Source: Ceratopteris richardii
Taxonomy: Eukaryota; Streptophyta; Polypodiopsida; Polypodiales; Pteridaceae
Assembly (NCBI GenBank): GCA_020310875.1
Contig: CM035416.1
Coordinates: forward strand, 73,167,983 to 73,231,982
Reading direction: 5' to 3'
Length of the DNA: 64,000 bases
Shown: one piece after another, positions 10,835-21,400 of the stretch
Layout: every line of letters begins with the position of its first letter
Position numbering within the stretch: the first letter of the stretch is position 1
The notes under the pieces: model-generated
What the model was told of the DNA's origin: nothing
What the model saw: the letters and a program-made list of their open reading frames with translations, nothing else
The model's database searches: none
Program-made: the position numbers and the translations under genes

Positions 10835-11082
10835 TGTAAGTGGGATCACGGCATGCATTTTCAGAGGATTAGTGACTTAGAGAGGTAGTTGAGACTAGTC
10901 ACATGCATTGTAGCTTAGATACTTCACTTGCCATCATGTGTGTACATGTCCTCATACACTTGGTACATTTGGTTCGGATTGATAATTAAATGTGTATTAA
11001 TCCACCACTTTATGCACTTGTGGGGCGATTGAGGTACAGTTTCATTGACACAAGTCCCTAAGGCATTACAACTTAGGTACAC
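10835..11082 (+). repeat. G2 5' LTR remnant (3' end only)
   Basis: It resembles the last 200 bp or so of the G1 LTR: GTCCTCATACACTTGG, GGATTGATAATTAAA, TATGCACTTGTG, GCGATTGAGGTA, AAGTCCCTAAG and ACTTAGGT all recur in the same order. A decayed primer site (TTTGGCACC) follows near 11090, where G1 has its tRNA-Asp site. Confidence 0.75.
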
Positions 11083-11203
11083 ACGTGTTTGGCACCAGAA
11101 ATGGTATCATCCAGAACAACTCAGACAAATTGAAGGTAAAATTTGGAATGGTTGAGGAGATAACTAAAGGAAAGAGGAGAGCAGATATAGACCTAAAGGG
11201 TGA

Positions 11204-11735
11204 ATGAACTTAAGATTAGGATGGGTGCTAAGTAGTCGGAGAAGCATTATCTCATCAATAGGAAGTGCAGCCCAAGCGAGCCATTACTCAATCTACTCGG
11301 ACACCTCTAATGACTTAGAGGAGGAACTACCCATGGCCTCCGAGGACATGCATGGTTCTGTTCCTAGAGAGAATTTTATGTCAACCCTAGAGGGTGAATA
11401 CCGCACCTCTCTATAGTATGTGTCCACTAATCAGCAAGGAATCCCTATTTACCTTGATGGCTTAAATAGGTCGGTCGTAAGAATGGTGAATTCTACTGAG
11501 TCAGCAATAGTGCCAAGACTTGCAGTTAAGTACGAAGGACGAGTTTACGTGGACAAAATAGGTCAAATCTACATAGTGATGGAAAACCTAGATCAAATCA
11601 ACGAGAGAGGAGAACTAGAGGGACAAGGAAATTCTTGGAGATCTAACCCTGAAGAACTTGTGACTACCTCGAGGGGAAAATCTGTGGTGACTCAAGTCTT
11701 GAGGGGATTTGATACCTCAAGATGATTACCTGAGA
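11204..11735 (+). pseudogene. G2 gag 5' part
   Basis: It starts MNLRLG...SSRRSIISSIGS and continues with PMASEDM, EGEYRTSL and IPIYLDGLNRSV, all found in G1 Gag at 16233 onward. This shared start shows that the family's Gag begins at the MNLRSG-like methionine. It is broken and joins C3 sequence at about 11735. Confidence 0.85.
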
Positions 11736-12260
11736 AGTTGACTATATCAAAGTCGCTTGTTCAAAAAGACAGTTTCTAACATACAATCGGTCTTAATGAT
11801 CAAATCAGAGTTTTAATGATTCTTTTGAAGATCTAATGAATGTTATGATTGTGCAAAGGTAGCATGGAGGTATGTGCATCATTAGATTAAAGAAATTTGA
11901 AGATCTTTGTAGGTAATGAAGTTAATCTCTGAAGCAGACTCCTTGAAGAAGAAGAAACTTCACACAAAGAAGTGTTTGTGAATGCTTTTGTAAATCATTC
12001 ACAAACACTTCTTAGATTAAAGAAATTTGATTAGATTAAAGAAATTTGATTAGATTAAAGAAATTTGAAGATCTTTGTAGGTAATGAAGTTAATCTCTGA
12101 AGCAGACTCCTTGAAGAAGAAGAAACTTCACACAAAGAAGTGTTTGTGAATGACTTTGTAAATCATGGTAACATTTGTGTAAATTTTGGTCTATGATTGA
12201 TATAGAAGTGCTCTTAAATCAGCATAGATCAAGAATTTGGAGATTTAGAGGTCTCCATTA
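11736..12260 (+). repeat. C3 5' LTR (partial, with internal rearrangement)
   Basis: It matches the last 360 bp or so of the 3' LTR (about 34725-35085) but carries an extra duplicated stretch. The block ATTAGATTAAAGAAATTTG occurs several times, and a run of over 100 bp from GAAGATCTTTGTAGG through AAGAAGTGTTTGTGAATG appears twice (about 11899-11984 and 12068-12154). An 18-bp perfect inverted repeat lies at 11967-11984 and 11996-12013. Confidence 0.8.
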
Positions 12261-12261
12261 G

Positions 12262-12273
12262 TGGTATCAGAGC
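12262..12273 (+). other. C3 primer-binding site (initiator tRNA-Met)
   Basis: TGGTATCAGAGC directly follows the 5' LTR end, as in C1. Confidence 0.85.
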
Positions 12274-12492
12274 AAAAGGTGCGATATAAAGTGAAGTAAC
12301 GAGCATTTAAAGTCTTGACTATTGCAGACATTGAAGTTTCTTCAAATTGAAGGAGGAAAAGATTAAAGTCTTAAAGACAACCTGAAGAAGAATGAAGATT
12401 GAGCTCGAGAGAATCTGAAAGATTGAAGTTTTGCATTAAAGGTACAAAGTATATTAATTTATCTTAACACTTGTAGAGACAAAGATCAAAAG

Positions 12493-13173
12493 ATGGGAGA
12501 AAGCCTGCAGATTGATAAGCTAGATAGGGCAAACTATCCAAGGTGGTCCATGAGGATGGAGGCACACCTCATGAGCAAAGATTTGATGGCATTCATTACA
12601 AGAGAAGAAGAAAAGCCTGAATTTGAAGATCCTGGTGTTCCAACTAGGGAGGAGCTTGTAGATTTGAAGAATTGGATGAAGAAGGATGCTCAAGCTAGGA
12701 GTATCATTTACATGGCTATAAATGATTATCTTCTACCTCACATTAGAGGATTAGAAAGTGCAACAGATCTATGGAATGGTTTGGAAGAGCATTTACAAAA
12801 TACAACCAAGTCAAGGAAGTCCTCATTATGGGATGAGTTCACAACCTTCAAGAAGAAGAGTTCACAATCAATTTCTGATTATGTGGCAAGAATGAAGGAT
12901 ATTGCAGATAGCTTGGGAGCAGTAGATGAAGATATTGAAGAGGACAAGTTGGTAAGACAAATACTTACAGGTATGAGAGGAGATGAGAAATGTAAGCCTT
13001 TCATATTGTCCATAGAATTATCATTAGATTATTTTACTCCTGATATTAATCAATTGCTATGACACATGCTAACTTTTGAGCAAGAAATTAAGGGAGATAA
13101 TGATAGGAGTGCAAGCCAAGCTATGTACTCCAAGGATAAGAGAACGAATGCCAAAGGAAAGCAGTTAACTGAT
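12493..13173 (+). pseudogene. C3 gag remnant
   Basis: It starts MGESLQIDKLDRANYPRWS and shows the copia Gag (UBN2-like) pattern: WNGLEEHLQN, SISDYVARMKDIADSLG, LVRQILTGM. The element sequence resumes after G1 at 30896, where a zinc knuckle CWICGRTNHLSNDC lies near 31000-31045. It is broken. Confidence 0.8.
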
Positions 13174-14686
13174 TGTTGAGGGAGAGACGAGTAAAAAGAA
13201 GAAAAGAAGAAGACAACGAAAGAAGAAGCTTCACTAAAAAGCAAGATTTGAAGATACATCTCTGCAGGAAGCCCCGCAGGGGCACAGAGCCCCGCAGGGA
13301 CGCACACACCAAGGAAAGGACGTAACCGACATGGGTGCTTCAACCTCTTGATCTCTGGAAGGTCCAGATCGAAGACTGAAGCACCACATCTTCAGACCTT
13401 CCACTGGTGGTGTGCGCGGCAACCCAGAATTAAGGAACCTATAGGTGAATTAGACTGCAGAATATCAGGTAGTCAGTCTAACTCCAAGGGTTGCGGGCGA
13501 TCAAGGCGAATACATCAGGCCCAGAGAATGTAAAACAAGAATTAAGACGAGGCCGTCAAAACTGAACACCTGCTTTATAAACAGGTAACAATGAGCAAAG
13601 GTTGCGTGCAGTGAAAAGAAGTGAATAACACAGCAAGGTCCGATGTGTGCAACCAGGACAAATCAGAGCGCCTCTAAAACGTAATGCAAGATTAAGAATC
13701 AGACAATACTGACCACTGGGTGCGTGCGGACAACAAACTGATGACAAGAAGCAAAGCCTGTCAAGGGACGACAGAGACGAAGAGGGGGAGAGTGTTGCAG
13801 AGCTAAAGAGCGCACAAAGCAGAGAAAAAGACGGGCCCCAAAATTTTTCCGATTTGGACTTCATATTTTTGTACCATAATCATTCTTGTAATATATTTTC
13901 CGTTGTAAATGCACTAGAGGAGTCCTCTAGATGCATCCCCACGGAAGATTAGTGATTTACCCATGTACAATAGTAGGAAGTTAGTCTTTTAGTGAATAAA
14001 GTGCCGGTCTCTTGTGTGAAAGGACCAAACTTAGGGCACTAGTGTATAAGTCAAATGTGACTCTTTGTAAAGGACTTTTTGCCATTGTGAGAAGAGAGAG
14101 CACAGAAATTCGAATTTGTGTCTTCTTCCCTCCTTACCTTCTTCTTCGTGAGCTTGTATGCATGTGTATTGCTTGGAAAGAGTGCTTGTGAGTGTTGTCT
14201 ATCCATGAAAGTGTTTCTTTGCTGTAGGAAAGGTGTGTGCGAAGTGTAGGAAGTGCTGAAGTGTAGGAAAGTGTTCCCGCGACTCAGTATTTCGCTCATA
14301 ACTTGAAGTAGGAGCGTCGGAATTGAGTGAAACCACTGCCATTGGATGCGTCTTCTCGAGAGCTTCGAAACGCATATGCTATTCGCTATATTTGGAGTTC
14401 GGAGCTGGGAGAAAAGTCCAAAATACTGAAGGCTGCTGCACCAAGTATCGTTTCGCCTTGACCAACAGTTGGAGCTTGTTTGGATAAGTCTTTGTCTCAT
14501 TTACATTCTTTGAGTAGTTCATTTGCATTGACCATTACATGATTGCATGTCTTCATACACTCGGCTAGGTTTGTATACTCTTTGGATTGATAATTAAAAG
14601 CGTGTATCCCCACTATATGCACTTGTGAGGGGATTGAGGTATAGTCTCTTTCTCCGCAAGTCCCTAAGTTGATACTTAGGTCAACA
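13174..14686 (+). repeat. G1 5' LTR (1513 bp)
   Basis: It runs from TGTTGAGGGAGAG to GGTCAACA and pairs with 29384-30895. TATAAA at about 13573 and TATAAG near 14044 are possible TATA boxes, but I cannot choose between them. Its first 64 bp equal the sequence that encodes the tail of ORF-Y in the 3' copy. Near its end it carries AAGTATCGTTTCGCC, the motif that is massively repeated in the leader. Short antisense open frames here are not genes. Confidence 0.95.
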
Positions 14687-14693
14687 CTCTTTT

Positions 14694-14711
14694 TGGCGCC
14701 GTTGCCGGGGA
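14694..14711 (+). other. G1 primer-binding site (tRNA-Asp)
   Basis: TGGCGCCGTTGCCGGGGA is complementary to the 3' end of plant tRNA-Asp(GUC), including CCA. It starts 7 bases after the LTR. This primer is typical of the Athila/Tat group and supports that placement. Confidence 0.9.
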
Positions 14712-14743
14712 GTGACGAATCAAACCGAGGCATTCGTGTGATG

Positions 14744-14749
14744 GTAAGT
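14744..14749 (+). promoter_or_regulatory. Candidate 5' splice donor in G1 leader
   Basis: ATG-GTAAGT gives a strong donor match immediately after the primer site, with a second GTAAGT at 14799-14804. Together with the acceptor-like signal at 25673 it could yield a spliced RNA for the 3' ORFs, as described for the envelope-position ORF of Athila-like elements such as barley Bagy-2. This is inference from motifs only. Confidence 0.4.
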
Positions 14750-15019
14750 AGCTTCTTGCATTGAAGTAAGTGGAGGAGTGGAAATCTTCTCTTCTTTGGT
14801 AAGTCATTTTCAGCCGCACTTGCTACTTCTCATTCTTGGAGTGTGTGTAGTGAGTTGTTAGTTTAGGGAAGTGAGTAGAAGGAGTAGAGTAGGAGTGAGT
14901 AGAAAGTGGACCAAGTCATTAGGGTAGAGTTTAGTCTTATTCAGAAAAGTTCCTTTTTGTAAGCAAGAAAATTCCAACTATAAAAGCCAAAAAAAATTCA
15001 TTTTGCAAGTTACTTGTTT

Positions 15020-16112
15020 GAGCAAGTATCGTGAGAGTGAGTGTCGAGTATCGCGAGCTGCAGAATATCGTGGCAGAGCTTGTGGAGTGTCTTTGAGCTA
15101 GAAAAGGTGCTAGAAGAGTGTAGCAGTGCTTCAAAGGTGAGTCATTCCATTGCTAGATCCTTCTAATCATTCAAAAAATTCATCATCAGTGTAAAACGAA
15201 CTGCGCCAGGTATCGTTAGAGCTTTCAAAAGGAAAAAAAGTTGTGTTTTGATTGATACAGATAGTGAGGAGAGGAGAGTGGAGCTAGGAGATCAAGGGGG
15301 AAAAATCAAAAACTCAAAAACATTTGTAAAAATTTGTCTAAGGGTCAAGTATCGTTTTACTCCCGCGGTCGAGTATCGCGATACTTATCAAGTATCGTTT
15401 TGCTCCTGTGGTTGAGTATCGCGATATTTCCCATCGATCGTGTATCGTTTCGTGCCGATCGCGATACTTGGTCAGAGATCGTTTTCCAGCGATCGTCTAT
15501 TGAGTATCATGGATCGTGTATCGTTTCGTGCCGATCGCGATACTTGAGAAGTATCGTTTGGTCAAAGATCACGATACCTGATAAGTATCGTGTATCATTT
15601 TGCCAGCGATCGTGTGCGAGAGATCAAGTATCGTTGTGCTCAAGTATCGTGTATCGTCGGATACTCAGAGATCGCGATACTTGCTGTCGATCGTGTATCG
15701 TTTGTCTGAAGTATCGTTTGGTTCAAATATCGTGTATCGTCTGATCTTCGGAGATCGCGATATTTGCCAGATATCGTGTATCGTCGATCATTTCAGTTCG
15801 GAGATCGTGTATCGTGGGATTCCAAGTATCGTCGATCGTTTTCAGCCAAGTATCGTTTGGCCCAGAGATCGTCTAGAGCAAAGATCGCGATACTTCCCAC
15901 ATATCGGGTATCGTCTATTTCCAAGTATCGTTTCCCTTTGAGTATCGTGTATCGCCTGAGACCAGATATCGTGTATCGTTTGCCTTCAAGTATCGGTATC
16001 GTTTAGCCGGTATCGCGATATTTGTCAGAGATCGTGTATCGTCTGAACATAGGTCAGGTATCGTCTAAATTTGGAGATCGTGTATCGTGAGTTTGGGAGA
16101 CAAGTATCGTGT
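15020..16112 (+). repeat. G1 leader array of TATCG-containing motifs
   Basis: Dozens of short, irregularly spaced units related to AAGTATCGTTT, GATCGTGTATCG and GTATCGCGATAC fill the untranslated leader. They are densest at 15345-16112. GTATCGCGATAC is a perfect palindrome and recurs with variants. The region is rich in CpG compared with the rest of the window. Its open frames translate to repetitive YRVSS-like text and are judged non-coding. The same motif occurs once in each LTR. Confidence 0.9.
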
Positions 16113-16232
16113 TCAGACAAATTCTTTGTTACTCATTTCTTTCCAACCCAAGTCTTCTAGACATTTTTGACCTATTGTGAAGAGTGCTTAAGACCCAAGG
16201 GTATCAAAAGTCTGATCAGAGCTCTTAAGTGG

Positions 16233-18461
16233 ATGAACCTAAGATCCGGAAGAACCCTAGGAAGCCGAAGAAGTGTAATTTCTTCCGTAGGGAGTGTAGC
16301 CGAGCCAAGTAGCCGTTCACATTATTCTGAAACCTCCAGTGAGTCAGAAGGAGAAATTCCCATGGCTTCAGAGGATATGCAAAACACTGTACCCATGATT
16401 GGCATGATGTCAATCATTGAGGGAGAATACAGAACCTCCTTGGAGTATGTGAACACCAACCACAACGAGATCCCTATCTATTTGGATGGCTTAAACAGAT
16501 CTGTGGCCAGGTTACAGAAAGCATCAGAAGCCTACATAGTGCCTAGACCAGCAGTCAAGTACGTAGGAGGACTGTACATGGACAAACAAGATATTCAATA
16601 CGTGGTCACAGAACACCCGGAAAACATTAACGAGCATGGTGAAGAAAATAATGCTTCAAGCTTAAATGGCGGTGGAAACGAAGAGCAAGTAACTACTCCT
16701 AGAGGGAGATCTACGATTACAAAAATTTGGAGAGGAGACCTGATTCCCCAGGATGACACCCTAATAGATGTGTATTTGATCAATGGGATGGAGCATTTGC
16801 TCAGAGCCCATTCCTCGATATGGGAAGCTGCTCCTAATCCAGTTACCATCTATGAGTTACAGGATCCTGAGTTCCCCACCATCATCACATATTTGGATAA
16901 AAATCAGAGAAAATATTGGCCATTAACAGAATTAGAGAGAGCTGAGTTGAAATATCAGAATATCACAGTGTTCCCCCCTAGGGACCAAGCCACTACTTCA
17001 CGGAATCCACTTGGAACATCTCAGAATGATTCATATCAACAGTCGGGACAAACACAACAAACACAACAAACACAACAAACCCAGATCCCCGTCAGACCAC
17101 ATGTGCAATTTGCAATGCCTGCCATTAATCCTAACTACCGGCCACAACTAGCTATTGACCCAAGACATGGAGTTCATGCTCCAGTCAGACCACAGGTAGT
17201 GAGAGGACCAGGCATACCAATAGGAAGACCAATTTTCCCAGTGATGCCTAGGCAACCTGAAATAGGAAGACGGCTAAGGCCGATCCAAGTTGCCAAGTGC
17301 ATGAGAAATCACTATGATGGCTCTAGTGAACCTTACAACCACATAGCAGAATTTAAACAAGTAATTAGAGCCGAGCAGGTAGATGACTTTCTGATTCAGT
17401 ATGAGTCTTTTGGCCTCACCTTGTCAGACACAGCTTTGGCCTGGTTTCAGCCATTGGACCCGAATACTTTTCAGAACATGGAGCAGGTATATCAAGAAAT
17501 GATTGAAGAATTCACCAAATCTGGAATTAAAAACAATTCTTCATCATTAATCCACAGCTTCAAACAAGTCCCTACCGAGTCAGTGAGATTGGCAGCAAGG
17601 AGATTCAAACAGTATATAGATAGATGCCCGGTGGAAGAGAGACCGACACAAAACAAAATGGTATCATTGTTCTTGGAAGGACTGTTGAACGGAGCCTTGA
17701 GGTCATTAGTGTACGTAAAGAGAGTTCAAACCTTGCAAGAGTGTATGAAGGAATGTATAGACCTAGAAGATACCTTGCTGAAGACTTGAAAATACCTCCA
17801 GGTAGTTTGAAAAGCGAAGAGTCAGCCAGTAGCACATCAAATTCTAAAAACAATGTGGAGGAAATAGCAGATTTAGTAGCAAAAAAACTGAACGTTCAAG
17901 GACAGAGGAATTATCCCACTAATCCTATGAGACTGCCTATGCTTAGAAGATGTATGCAGTGCGGAGGAGATCATCCTTCTCATTTGTGTACCAGGGGAGT
18001 AGTCTCACCACCTGCCTATGCTCATCCTAGACCCTCTGTCCTCGGACCTCTACAATATTGCAGTATAGAGCAGAGATATACAAACCATAGCACCAAGAAC
18101 TGCCCTTACAATAGGCAAACTAGACCCACCCCGCCTTATGTGAGACCGTATGGATATCCCCAAAGAGATCAAGGAGGAGAAGCCTTTAGATATCCCTCTT
18201 ATCAGCCGCAGGCACCAGTACCACGACCATACGCATATCAGGGTTACACGCAACCACAGCCTGTACTAGGACAACAACCGCCCCACCCTCAGAACGTTGT
18301 CCCAGTCAAGATCGCACAACCAGAAGAAAATCTAGAGAGGGCTATAGTGCCAGCCACACCTACCATATGACTCATTTTACGACCCTAGTCAAGGAATATA
18401 CCCTGGTTATGAAAGCACGATAACAGAATATGGGCAACAGTATGACCCATATGCTTATGGC
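16233..18461 (+). pseudogene. G1 gag region
   Basis: The ATG at 16233 (MNLRSGRTLGSRR) is preferred over the one at 16167 because G2 has the same start at 11204. A retrotransposon Gag core lies at about 17290-17760 (CMRNHYDGSSEPYNHIAEFKQ... LEGLLNGALRSL). A QTQ-repeat run from an ACACAACAA microsatellite lies near 17047-17080. A zinc knuckle CMQCGGDHPSHLC lies near 17950-17995, followed by a proline/tyrosine-rich stretch. Gag would form the particle core. The region is not one uninterrupted frame. Either programmed frameshifting or decay could explain that, and I cannot tell which. Confidence 0.8.
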
Positions 18462-21400
18462 ATGGAAATATCGGACAGTTCATACGGACACGAGCAGGAT
18501 TATGTGTCCTTAATGTACACAGCTCCTAGAACAACCATGCCACCTCGACCAATGAATAGACAGCCTGTACCCAGAGGACCATGCTACAGATGTGGAGGTG
18601 ACCACTATATTAGAGAATGTACATCACCAAACCCACCACCACCACAACGAATTTGGGAAGGCTACTGTAGCGATTGTGGTAAGGAACATCTTTTCAGAGA
18701 TTGTCCTAAGAACCCCAACAAAGTCACATCTAACGTGCAGATTAATGTGATAGAAGTGATTGAATCATCAGGGAGCGACAAAGAATACACAGTACCTTTA
18801 AAAGCCATAACAAGAGCCAAGGCCAGAGAAAACCCTGATAGAACAGACGAGAATGATCAAAGTGACAAAGAGGGGAATATAACCACCCCTCACAGAGTGG
18901 AAGATTCTGAAGAACCAGAGAATAGTATCGTCAGTAAAAGATCCCAGAGATGGAAGAACCGGAGAGATAGGATAAAAGAAAAAAAGTTATTACAAAAGAA
19001 GGAAAATGAAAAGAGTAAACAGAAACCAACAAAAGAACCGCAAGTGGAAGAAGAAAATAAAAATGAGAATAAAAGGGAGGAGGTAGGATCCGTCCTAGCA
19101 GATCCTGTGCCTGAAGAATTAGCCATGTGGATTCAGGCATATAAGGCACGAATAAAAGCAGGACCTACCGTAGAGCAACATGAGAGAGAATATCCGAGAG
19201 GCGACTTAGAGAAAGAAAGGTTAGAAATATGCAATAAATTGATAGAAATTGCGCAACAAACCTTAGAAAAACCTGCATCGCCTCTACCAAATACCCGAAT
19301 TTCCGAAGAAAAATTCCAAGAGTGCCTAAACACTCAGGAAAAGCCTGAAGTATATAGACCACAAAATGAAGAACATGGTGTTGAGGGAAAGGAAGGATCC
19401 ATAGTCCCCGAAGTAGAAGGAGACTGGACTAAGGATCTATGGGCACGAGTTCAAGAGGACAAGTGGAAAAAGGTAGAAGGAATGGAACCGCCCTTTGAAG
19501 AATTAGAAGCAGAAAACGAAATAGAGGGTTCAATACCTGAACTAAATTCAGAAGAAATCTTTCCAATGGATGCAAGTGACAAGGAAGATGTAAAGGAACT
19601 ACCCAACTACACCGGGGAGTACGAGCACAATTCAGAATTGTATCGCATTCCATCAATAAGGAGACGGGAAACGAACCCATCAGTCCAAACATCTGAGATC
19701 ATACAACGTCTTAGAGAGGTGAAAATCCCATGTACCCTAACATTCGAGGAACTGTTAAAGGTAAAACCACACTTAAAAGAGAAATTGATCAATCAATGGG
19801 AAGTCAAGGAGGAAAAGAAAGAGGTAGCTGACGAAGTGAAAACAGTGAGAATTCCAGTGGATAAGGTAGGAGACTTTAGTGAAGGATATGAAGGAAATAC
19901 CTGTCTTCCAATCACCTATAGGGGTTACACTACCAAAGCCATACTAGATTCAGGAGCTGGTGTCGGCATTGCTACCAAAGAAATTTGGGAGAAATGGGGA
20001 AAACCAGCATTAAGACCAACACGCATGAAAATTCAAATGGCAGATGGACATACGGAAAGACCCTTAGGATTGTTGGAACGAGTAGTCTTCACCACGTGTG
20101 GAGTGGAATTTGAACATACTTTAGCAATTTGTCACTTCGAAAGGCCAAGCAATTATGAAATGATCTTGGGAAGGCCCTTCATGAGACAGCTAAAGGTCGT
20201 ACAAGATTGGGGAAAAGATGCAGTATACCTACAACACGCAGGAACCACCACTAGGATAAACCTACATACATACACTTATCAAGATGTGCCACCTCTACAA
20301 TGGAATCAAATCCACAAAGAGGAAGACGATCAATCGGTTCATAGTGCAGGTTCTAGTGATCAATCCTGGATGAACGAGGACACTCATCTATGGATATGTC
20401 AAGCTGCAAAGAAGGAAGAGGAGAGAAGAAAAGGATGGCATCAGAAACAAGGAATAGTGAGATCTGTACAAGATCCAGCCTATATGCCGCAAGTATTTCC
20501 GGATGAAGAATTCGAACCTCACGGTTGGATGGAAATCTTAGCTACCCTCGATGTCTGTGTAAACGAAGAAGTAGTGACCATGAACGAATGTATCGATGAG
20601 GAGGGTTATGATGTTAGTCTGTATATGGTAGTCCTTCAGGAGGCAGAAGAAGGAGAAGTGATCGAGAAAGACTGGAAGGAGGACTACGAGAGCATTGAAA
20701 TGGAACTTGAACCCATGGATCTAGGGATTGGTACCACCAACATAGAGATCACGGCCAATGAAACACATAAGGAACTCACACAAAAAGGGGAATTAGAAGT
20801 TGAAAGGGAATTAGATAATGAAGAAAACAAACTCCAAGACCAATTTGAGGTACCAGCCCATTTTTTAAAATATGAAGTGGAGGAGAGGAAAATTGCTATT
20901 CAAATGCCTAAAAGAGAAGCACAACCTGGAATAGCATATGATAATAAGGAACAAACCAAGAAAATAGTTGTAACTATGGAAGGAGGAGAGGAACGATGTA
21001 CCTTCATAGGACAGGATGTCTCATTAGAAGAAGAACAAGAGCTAATTCGACTCATAAGAGAATACCGGGATGTCTTCGCTTGGACTTATAAGGACTTAAA
21101 AGGAGTAGATCCATCTATATGTGTGCATAGAATCCCCATGACATCCGAAGCCAAACCTTCGAAACAGAGACCATATACTTATAATGATGTGTATTCAGCC
21201 AAGATAAAAGAAGAAATAGATAAGTTGTTAGATGCTGGATTCATCTACGAAATTGAGCACACGAAATGGGTGTCACCCTTGGTGGTTGTACCAAAGAAGA
21301 ATGGAAAGTTAAGAGTGTGCATCAATTTGAAAAAAGTGAACGCCGCAACCATAAGGGATAGCTATCCCTTACCAATCACTGATCATCTCTTGGAAAGGGT

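Noticed and set aside
13556-14733. Antisense open frames in the G1 LTR (also at 29765-30508)
   Set aside because: They repeat in both LTRs, show no known domain and begin and end without relation to any signal.
15334-16006. Several open frames with YRVSS/DRD-rich text in the G1 leader
   Set aside because: They are by-products of the TATCG repeat array, occur in several frames at once and have no protein-like composition.
15345-16112. Possible CRISPR-like array
   Set aside because: Units are irregular, overlap and lack uniform unique spacers; the setting is a plant retroelement leader.
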